Shown here one piece after another: positions 10,801-14,673 of a stretch of 32,969 bases of DNA. The stretch comes from Gammaproteobacteria bacterium (lineage in GTDB: Bacteria > Pseudomonadota > Gammaproteobacteria > Pseudomonadales > Azotimanducaceae). Within the stretch, counting starts at the first letter, position 1. Each line of letters begins with the position of its first letter. Under the pieces are notes generated by a model. The model was not told the origin of the DNA. It was given only the letters and a program-made list of their open reading frames with translations, and searched no databases. The translations under genes were made by a program, and so were the position numbers. The stretch is from NCBI GenBank assembly GCA_026707045.1, contig JAPOXO010000116.1:1-32969 (forward strand), written 5' to 3'.

Positions 10801-12053
10801 ACGTACTCGTTGAATCAAACATGGCTGCATCGGACAATGATGCGGCGATTTCGTACGGGCAAGCGAAGCAGGTGGAGATTGATGAAATCAACACGGAGAT
10901 TTCTCAAGAACTTACCGAGGTAGATCTTCAGGAAGTGCGACGAACGTATCGGCTGTTGCCATTGTCAGGCAAGAGCTTCGCAAGCACTGCGGAACTAGCA
11001 GGCAAGTACATCACTTGGTTGAAGACTTGTGCCCCACAGAATGGGAGCGAAGAAACCATTTCCGAATTCCTTGCCGATGTTGCTTGGACCGCTAGCGTAG
11101 GCAGAAGCCATTTTGGTTCCCGACGTGGCGTAGTGTTTTCAGACTTGGACTCTCTGCTCGAAGAACTTGAGAAATTAGTCGAGAATCCTCCCTCAGAAGA
11201 AAACGGTGAGGTGGAGCAAGGCTCTAATGTTGGATTCATCTTCGGAGGTGGTATTGAGAACTCTTTCAATATTTTAAGACGACTCTCCGAACAAGATCCC
11301 GTTGTCAAAGCCACTCTCGACAGATGCAACCGAATTTCTCGAGAGATTCACAATATTGATTTGCTTGAATCGTTACTTCTGAAGGACGCAGGCGAAGATT
11401 TAGACACAACTTCATGCAGCATCTCAACTTTTGTTCTTCAGGTGGCTTTGTTCGAGATTTGGAGTTGCCTGGAAATTCGCCCAACTCTCATCGCAAGCGA
11501 AGGAATTGGCTTGTTCTCGGCACTTTGTTGCGTCGGTTCTTTGGAATTTGCAGACGGTCTAGATGCCGTTCGAAACTTTGCCACTCACGATGGCAAATTG
11601 CCAAGAGATAAAGTGCCCGCCAAGGTTCGCGCACCAGCGGTACCAATATTCGATTTTCAAACAAACTCTCTCACTTCTACGAGTACTGAAATCGAGCTGC
11701 TACTCACGGGTCTGAATCCAGTGAACTTTGGTACCTTGAAGTTCGATGGGTTGAAAGAAGTGGGTGCGGACAATCTTGTAGAAATTGGTTCTTGCGTCAA
11801 AACACTGGACGATTTCGATCCAGACAGTCAAGAATCCGATTCAAGACCTAGAGTAATTGCTCGCAATGCAGCAGGTGGCGGTTCACAGTCTGTGAATCTC
11901 GCATCGGACCAAACACTGATGTACACAATTAAAGATGCCTATGAAGCACAACTAAATCTACAGCTTCGTGGACTCTTTGTGGGAGAGACTAGGAGAAGAC
12001 TAACTTTGCCGACCTATGCCTTTCAACGAAGAAAGTACTGGTTTAACGATTGA
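1842..12053 (+). CDS. Type I polyketide synthase, KS-AT-DH-MT-psiKR-ER-KR-ACP-KS-(degenerate AT)
   Basis: A cytosolic 3,403-residue megasynthase. KS1 (about 8-435) has C181 in DTACSSS, H316 in EAHGTGT and H356 in NMGHLE. AT1 (574-870) has S667 in GHSLGE and H774 in PAYHSS, nearer the malonyl-type HAFH motif than methylmalonyl YASH. DH (945-1240) has H978 and D1148. A C-methyltransferase (core 1400-1630) shows EVGAGTG at 1477. A structural psiKR (1655-1870), an ER (1885-2185, HSAAGGVG) and a KR (2196-2385, TGGMGGIG, S2333, N2350, but His2346 in place of the catalytic Tyr) follow. ACP has S2509 in GMDSL. KS2 (2575-2990) keeps C2739, H2874 and H2914. The final AT-like part (3130-3403) lacks the active Ser and about 90 residues. 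There is no thioesterase. The first module has the layout of fungal highly reducing PKS and of bacterial synthases proposed to make methyl-branched fatty acids; the product is unknown. The start is TTG with AGAGG upstream. Confidence 0.95.
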   Translation: MPLKELPRVAIVGMACRFPGCPDLPSFWENLVDGVSCTSECPPGTNEGRVGELYPDTTKIPSACRFGAFLTDIDQFDAEFFRISPSEAEFLDPQQRMMLETSWQALENANIDPESLRASSASVYAGMSNNDYRYLILGGADTSKPAASLYTITGTSLNTAIGRVSFAMGFEGPAMTIDTACSSSLVAMHEAVGALQTGESDIALAGGVQLILSGKLTEIRANAGMLSPDGTCKTFDEAADGYVRGEGCGIVVLKRLEDAERDGDHIWACVAATAINQDGSSDGLTVPRELSQRSVIAAAIDQAQIRPSDVDYLEAHGTGTPVGDPIEINAAAEVYGQGRNKRQPLLIGSVKTNMGHLEPAAGVAGVIKVALAIRFGLIPKHLNFKNPSSAINWDDLPIQVADKSTPWPQKDVAERFGGINSFGFSGTNAHVILQGYGEFLPEISPKEAFQFVNGLPTKVSCKDSVQTAQTGDSNEIGVHRKRILPVSGKSHNALLDMSKAYLDWIHARSDREQDAEAITNCQLDDLAWTASIGRSHFNHRKAVVFDCSQSLVDQLEQLTSLETVAPCGKPRSVGFVYTGQGSQWVGMGEALYETEPVFKSTIDRCEAIIQSERNASLIDAMFGNTADAEQLLEDPSWVQPAIYTLECALTDLWASIGVQPIVVVGHSLGEIAAARTAGVFSLEDGCRFASARGRLMSQLPGPGLMAAVFLPEPELRSVVDAHNETNKEVDINIAALNGTHQVLSGYQHQLEPLLEQLEQEDVRVRRLKKSPAYHSSLVEPILDALEEVISNLKVSPPRLPIVSNVTGELVPSEMLLDGSYWRRHARQTIKFRNGIETIASIGVDAVLEVGPDSVLGPMAQMSWPESSESPAMVLSSLQMPRESRPERPLDGGFIECVAQAYEHGLDIRFEGLFGGETRRKINIPGYAFQRRRHWVEASRRKQGTDDHELLGARLETPRGEVLYETKLFTTDPNWLNEHRVFGQVIVPGAFFGSMSIASSSPVGRVAVNDLQLHNPMVFSDSEGEEEQESRRVQLIREKPNDNGVFPFEIFSKSSTDNNWVLHATGTVTPDSSHTEFEGPLNLASLQEQLAARNLKEYYDEKSATNIQLGSPFRNLKTLHTRSGEALAEIAIRDEDALPGAELQPLLLDAFFQVLSAARESSGIGEGTTYIPFGWEQLTLNLPVPETMICHARLHVEDSKNGETTEPQIPETVSGDLWIGTRTGRQLGLLQGLVLKRTTRSSLLSAVENPIDLIYDIVWRETRHPNSIRTEHPLAELSDLGSSVNPFFDYLKAQGVTPDERVELLNDLELFAQSWVSSMLDAAGLRTQENAVLDIPSFMSALNVQDAHEQLFNRMLEILVRAKVLDRSPTGEFSVALKVDEPLPSHIGNPEQMFKELQDKHPHGMYELSMLNRFGSNMINLLQGEMDPLALLFDEDSEDATDFYRTAPVSAAGNRLLGNVIARLVQEIPDDRPLRVIEVGAGTGATTEIVFEELGEKNLEYMYTDISAGFFYAAEQRFAENAIGIEYLALDIENDPIAQGFSQGYYDIVIAANVLHATRDLQATLSNCRELLAPGGFLLALESLKGRSWQDLTFGFLDGWWRYSDSYRVNHALASPEIWRAALKDAGYEDSIVFGGETLSDDTGPLGSGTVVAQAPKSPMLRPGTWIIEPDSGDVGSRIKQTLESLGQEVVVTSYESPSEQVSVQSSPGTIGHNELLATLDSLSSPLRGVIHLAALDGHDINASVEELALDIKSGTGSALSLVKVLMESGINPTSGLWFVTRGAQVLETEQSGILSGSTLWGFGKVVGLETPYLNPKVVDLDPIEDDIDELMNDLLSPTEENHIAYRRSTRYAARLVSAVEGPSQFELPEDPNWIVAAGDEGSLLDIGTTPQTPIDLEPRQVQIQVEAAGINFSDVLVALGAQVPNASLGLEFSGYVVDLGSDVDEFSVGQRVVGMGFGTFGPKITTHADLVALCPDQLTFSELATIPIAFATAAIGFELANLKKGERVLVHSAAGGVGLAAIQLVQARGAEVFATASKHKQSYLRSIGITNVFDSRTTDFSKEILDATDGQGVEVVLNSLTSEGFIDATLECLGQGGRFVEIGRLNIFTDEQMSSVRPDVDYHIVSLDELKRDEPERVGRSFRPLVAEFGTGALRPIRHSNWPIVEAAEALQYMGSARHIGKLVLTMPPLARGNLRSDRTFLITGGMGGIGCAVAEWLADQGAKNIVVNGRREPDTEAEKTIQDLRAQGINVVAKIADITNASMVDAMFEEIDKSLPPLGGVIHSVGVLSDGSLLNQTWERFEEVLWPKILGSWHLHELTKHRDLDLFVLFSSAVSVLGNAGQANHAAANAFLDQLAAHRRALGLAGQSIAWGAWSDIGEAAEQRARIATQLESSGTQWISPELGIRTLEYLIRQDRRNSAAMSVDWAALEDHLPNRPPLLQELLSVDAESSSADSDALNLDIDALLECEPQERESLLVSYVQKQLQSILRLQSLPSPSVGFFDLGMDSLMAVELRNRLNRTFEGGLTVSQTAVFDHPDVESLAKHLADEFDSDSSDAKSLEQSSRKISSAESASIAVIGIACRLPDANDYSTFWSNLANGVDSLAAERNSNTIADGIVGAGSAGKLENVRCGFIDGIEEFDAPFFRIRPIEARSMDPRQRMLLETCWEAIEDAGIDPSGLRGSRVGIYIGMGASEYRDVVNANGVQDNYIGTSSAMTTGRISYILGLTGPAVSFDLACASSLVSIHEGIKALQNGEVDLALVGGANALLSMPMMRFHRELGLLSPTGKCIPFDQNGDGYVRGEGCGVLLLKRLEEAQSDGDPVWSTLLGSAVNQNGPSAGLTVPNGSAQEQVMRDALARAGVPAASIDYLEAHANGLPLSDPIELRAASSVYTSGSERGDPLILGSVKSNVGHLEWAAGSIGVIKVILSMRNGKIPPQLHLDHLNEQVDWTDLKLDPVRTVMDWPTKNESRIGAVSAFGMSGTNAHVLVESNMAASDNDAAISYGQAKQVEIDEINTEISQELTEVDLQEVRRTYRLLPLSGKSFASTAELAGKYITWLKTCAPQNGSEETISEFLADVAWTASVGRSHFGSRRGVVFSDLDSLLEELEKLVENPPSEENGEVEQGSNVGFIFGGGIENSFNILRRLSEQDPVVKATLDRCNRISREIHNIDLLESLLLKDAGEDLDTTSCSISTFVLQVALFEIWSCLEIRPTLIASEGIGLFSALCCVGSLEFADGLDAVRNFATHDGKLPRDKVPAKVRAPAVPIFDFQTNSLTSTSTEIELLLTGLNPVNFGTLKFDGLKEVGADNLVEIGSCVKTLDDFDPDSQESDSRPRVIARNAAGGGSQSVNLASDQTLMYTIKDAYEAQLNLQLRGLFVGETRRRLTLPTYAFQRRKYWFND

Positions 12054-12058
12054 TGTCT

Positions 12059-12988
12059 TTAGGTATTCAAGACTTCCTTGACGAAGTTTCTTACATAGTC
12101 GGCACACTCATGAGGCCTTTCGATCTGAAGGTAATGAGAAGAGTCAGGAATGAAGTCATAGTCCACCGATAGAACATCGGAAAAGTCCACCGTCGGCATG
12201 TAGGAGAATGGTAGAAGCGGGTCAGATCCTATGACCTTGGTCTTGCAAGGAAGCGTTCCTATGTCCACTTCACCAGCAAAGGCTCGGCAAGACTCGATTA
12301 TCTTCACCTGGTAGTCGCGCGGACATCTCAATTCATAACCCGTTCCATCCTTGGATTTTCTGAGGGTTGTCTCAGCTATGAGCTCTCGTGCGCCCGGTAC
12401 CAGACGAGAAAACCCGGGAGACCACGTCAATAGATCAACGAACTGTTCAAGTGACTCGAACGACGTTGCAATTCTTCTTCGTCTCTTAGCTGCCACTTCC
12501 ATTGCTTCATCGTGATCTTCATGGCTTTGGCCTGGCTGGTAAAAAGGTGGATCAAACAACAACATTCCATCGAGATTTGAGCTCTTTCTCGACAAAGAGG
12601 TCGAAATGAACGAAGATGAATGTAGCAAGACGGCCACCATAGCACTCACGGAGTGAAAGACGCCCACGAGTGGCTTTTCCCCATGCACCTCGTTGATGGT
12701 GTGGACAATGCGATCAAAATCGCTGACAAACAAGACAAAGTTGTGATTGGATTCATCGCAAACGTCATTCCAACCATGACTTCTCATATCAAAAATGAAC
12801 AGATCGAAATCTTGCTCCAGCAGTGACCAAAACGGGTAGTAGAGATCAATGGCCAAGGAGTTGCCATGACTCAATAGAAGTCGGACTCCAGCGGGATTTC
12901 CATGTCGTCGCAAGAAAACGCGTGATCCGTCCTCACACACGATCTCGTCCACCGAGATGGGGTCTGGAATTTGCCACAGCTTGTTCAT
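12059..12988 (-). CDS. Alpha/beta-hydrolase, candidate PKS release enzyme
   Basis: A 309-residue single-domain alpha/beta-hydrolase without a signal peptide. HGNS at 41-44 fits the oxyanion-hole turn, FDMRSHG (66-72) is the usual strand after it, and the nucleophile is probably S113 in FHSVSA, a departure from the common GHSMGG elbow. D256 (IGSDPLLP) and H285 (DSSHYLQ) would complete the triad. Its stop lies five bases from the PKS stop on the opposite strand, and it starts 28 bases after the phosphopantetheinyl transferase stop, so the two form an operon convergent to the PKS. The PKS has no thioesterase, so hydrolytic or transesterifying chain release is an attractive role, but this comes from context only. 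The ribosome site is weak (GAGTGA), which may mean coupling to the upstream gene. Confidence 0.85.
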   Translation of the reverse strand: MNKLWQIPDPISVDEIVCEDGSRVFLRRHGNPAGVRLLLSHGNSLAIDLYYPFWSLLEQDFDLFIFDMRSHGWNDVCDESNHNFVLFVSDFDRIVHTINEVHGEKPLVGVFHSVSAMVAVLLHSSSFISTSLSRKSSNLDGMLLFDPPFYQPGQSHEDHDEAMEVAAKRRRRIATSFESLEQFVDLLTWSPGFSRLVPGARELIAETTLRKSKDGTGYELRCPRDYQVKIIESCRAFAGEVDIGTLPCKTKVIGSDPLLPFSYMPTVDFSDVLSVDYDFIPDSSHYLQIERPHECADYVRNFVKEVLNT

Positions 12989-13016
12989 TTTGGTCGATTC
13001 ACTCGCAGACTTGTCG

Positions 13017-13712
13017 CTAGTCTAGAACTTCCTTGGCAATTGCCGCAGCAAAGGAATCATTCTCCAAGTTTACTAGCACCCACTTTTGTCCAGTTTCTAA
13101 AGGGTATACGAACTCGCTCCTACGTCCACCTTTTACCAATTCATCAGGTAGGGAGAATAACGACGTGTCGGCACGAAATCCTTCTCCTGTAGCTTTGATG
13201 ATTGCTTCCTTATGTGTCCAGAGGCGAAAAAACATGCCGCACTTTTGAGCAGCGCAAACACGGTCGAGAGCTCGTTGTTCCCTTGGCGAAAACACTTCGC
13301 GAATGGGTCCGTCCATGTCGTGACGCATTTTCCGATCTTCTACGTCTGCGCCAATTCTGGCTGCACTACTAAATGCTATTAGTCCATTTTCGAAAGAGTG
13401 ACTGACGCTAAAGTCTCCTCTGGTCTGCGCTCCATTCACGAAAGCAATCGGTTTTTCCTGGCGCATAAAGCTAAAGTGCAATGCCTCGTTCGAGCAACCA
13501 TGAATGTTGCACAGGTTTTCTCGGAGTGCGGCTCGGCACATCACGAATCTTCTTCTTGCATCTTCCGAATGAAATTTGCGAAATCGTGCCCTTTCCCCAG
13601 CATCTAGCCATTGGTATGCGTCTGCTTCGTACTTCGCTCGTTTGGACAGATCAATATGTACGACTGACACCTGCTCTACTACAGCAAATTCCCTCCACCA
13701 AGGACTTCTCAT
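13017..13712 (-). CDS. Sfp-type 4'-phosphopantetheinyl transferase
   Basis: At 231 residues this is the usual size for the Sfp/Gsp family, which moves phosphopantetheine from coenzyme A to the serine of carrier proteins. The key motifs are present in order: FSVSH at 101-105, GADVED at 121-126 (D123 and E125 as Mg ligands) and WTHKEAIIK at 165-173 (K168, E169, K173). It lies beside a PKS with one integral ACP and close to a free ACP gene, so it very likely arms both. It is first in a two-gene operon with the hydrolase. The ATG at 13712 has no clear ribosome site; a GTG twelve codons in (V13, before SVVHIDL) is an alternative and would remove a stretch not conserved in the family. Confidence 0.93.
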   Translation of the reverse strand: MRSPWWREFAVVEQVSVVHIDLSKRAKYEADAYQWLDAGERARFRKFHSEDARRRFVMCRAALRENLCNIHGCSNEALHFSFMRQEKPIAFVNGAQTRGDFSVSHSFENGLIAFSSAARIGADVEDRKMRHDMDGPIREVFSPREQRALDRVCAAQKCGMFFRLWTHKEAIIKATGEGFRADTSLFSLPDELVKGGRRSEFVYPLETGQKWVLVNLENDSFAAAIAKEVLD

Positions 13713-14051
13713 ATCAGGCGTTCTTTGCCACTTCTAGATTCAGCACCCTCTTTTAAGATCAAGAGTCTACACAGTTACTCGTCTTCCAATCGAGGCAATG
13801 CCTATCTTCGCTCGATGCTCGAGCGAAGCGCTGGGGACTGGAGATACAAATCCATCTGCATTCGTAGGCAGGTTTGAGCATTTCCAATCCGATACAAATC
13901 GAACTTCAGCATCCATTCGTTGCTCGTAAGGTTGGCTGATCCAAAATCGAATGTGGATTCCCATTTATTGCTTCAATTTGCTCTTCAATTGCTGTACTAT
14001 TCCCCCGAACGACGGACGTTACTCTGTCACTAATTAGAAAAAGGAAAATTC
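13713..14051. other. Divergent intergenic region between the phosphopantetheinyl transferase and the free ACP
   Basis: This 339-bp stretch separates two divergent genes of the PKS locus and should carry both promoters. It holds a perfect 9-bp inverted repeat (listed separately) and AT-rich sequence near 13965-14000. A 65-codon open frame on the minus strand (13964-13767) would lie just upstream of the transferase, but its ribosome site is poor and its sequence matches nothing recognised, so it is not called a gene. No reliable -35/-10 pair could be picked. Confidence 0.5.
13806..13828. repeat. Perfect inverted repeat (9-bp arms, 5-base loop)
   Basis: CTTCGCTCG (13806-13814) and CGAGCGAAG (13820-13828) are exact reverse complements around ATGCT. 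There is no T-run on either side, so it does not look like an intrinsic terminator. It lies about 95 bp upstream of the transferase start and 225 bp upstream of the ACP start, a reasonable place for an operator of a regulator not encoded in the window. Confidence 0.5.
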
Positions 14052-14273
14052 ATGTCGTCGACAAAAGACCGTGTGGGGACTCTAGCCCGCAAATTCTTGG
14101 ATGAAAACGCAGAACCTGACTTCGCGAAGTCATTCGATGAAGCTGAAGTATCGTCATTGGATGCGATGGCGTTCCTTAAAGCTATAACGAGTGAATTCAA
14201 TGTCGAAATCTCACCTGAGAAACTCTCAGAAATGTCCAATCTTCAGGATATCGTCGACTTTTTGGACGGCTAA
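14052..14273 (+). CDS. Free-standing acyl carrier protein
   Basis: A 73-residue acidic protein with the ACP fold pattern: a first helix (RVGTLARKFLDEN), a loop, the modification site EVSSLDAMAFL, then VEISPEKLSEMSNLQDIVDFL for helices III and IV. The phosphopantetheine serine would be S35; the usual DSL is SSL here, so the Asp before the Ser is missing although an Asp follows at 37. AGGA lies seven bases before the ATG (AAAAAGGAAAATTC). It is transcribed alone, divergent from the transferase, and two hairpins follow it. The PKS ends with a KS and AT remnant but no second ACP, so this protein may be the missing partner in trans. It could also be a starter carrier or serve an unrelated pathway. 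Confidence 0.85.
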   Translation: MSSTKDRVGTLARKFLDENAEPDFAKSFDEAEVSSLDAMAFLKAITSEFNVEISPEKLSEMSNLQDIVDFLDG

Positions 14274-14288
14274 TAGCTTCACAACTAT

Positions 14289-14318
14289 GAGACTGACACA
14301 CTGTTAATTGTCAGTCTC
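14289..14318 (+). terminator. Hairpin downstream of the ACP gene
   Basis: GAGACTGACA (14289-14298) pairs perfectly with TGTCAGTCTC (14309-14318) around a ten-base loop, 16 bases after the ACP stop. The sequence after it (GACAATTTGCG) has only a short T stretch, so it is a weak intrinsic terminator or an mRNA-stabilising stem. Confidence 0.5.
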
Positions 14319-14336
14319 GACAATTTGCGAAGTAAC

Positions 14337-14374
14337 GAAGCGGATGTGCGAACAAAGCGTCGCACATCCGCTTC
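14337..14374. terminator. Perfect 15-bp hairpin, possible bidirectional terminator
   Basis: Arms 14337-14351 (GAAGCGGATGTGCGA) and 14360-14374 are exact reverse complements over 15 bp with an eight-base loop (ACAAAGCG). This is the strongest hairpin noticed in the window. It lacks a long T-tract; the right arm ends in CTTC. It probably ends transcription after the ACP, shielding the next gene, but a regulatory or repeat-element role is possible. Confidence 0.55.
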
Positions 14375-14673
14375 TGCGTCCACTGGTGTGTATTCATAGC
14401 TTTCTTTTCTTCTAAGACCAACACCAATCCTCAGTCAATCTGACCAATTCTCCATAATTCTGGACACCAACCACGGATTAGATCTACGACTAATCGTTCT
14501 CACCACAAAACGGGTGTGCTCAAAGAGTCTCGGTGTTTCGCCTGAGAACCACTTCATAAATTTCTAGATACCGATCAAAAGTGAAATCATGGGCGCGAAA
14601 AAGTTGAAGTTTGCCCATGCAATTCCGAACGGTGTCCTAGAATTAGTCCGGTTGGCAAAGGACACTCGGAAAC

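Larger units (their letters stand above)
14274..14673. other. Gene-free region holding two hairpins and the probable promoter of the quinohemoprotein gene
   Basis: This 400-bp stretch begins with two perfect hairpins (listed separately). The rest, 14375-14673, shows two weaker inverted repeats: GATTAG/CTAATC at 14476-14495 and CATGGGC/GCCCATG at 14588-14619, the latter with an 18-base loop. No open frame worth calling was seen. The promoter of the downstream dehydrogenase should be here, but no clear hexamers could be chosen. Confidence 0.5.

Noticed and set aside
1842-12053. Polyunsaturated fatty acid synthase
   Set aside because: PUFA synthases have tandem ACPs and separate DH pairs; this protein has one ACP, a methyltransferase and a different order.
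12000-12060. A frameshift cutting off a longer PKS with further domains
   Set aside because: The sequence after the PKS stop is fully used by the hydrolase on the opposite strand, and no frame continues with DH, ACP or TE motifs.
13767-13964. Possible 65-residue gene upstream of the phosphopantetheinyl transferase
   Set aside because: Poor ribosome site, no recognised pattern and a position inside a likely control region; kept only as a remark in the intergenic entry.
14588-14619. Inverted repeat CATGGGC/GCCCATG before the dehydrogenase gene
   Set aside because: Seven-base arms with an 18-base loop can arise by chance, and no other support was found.
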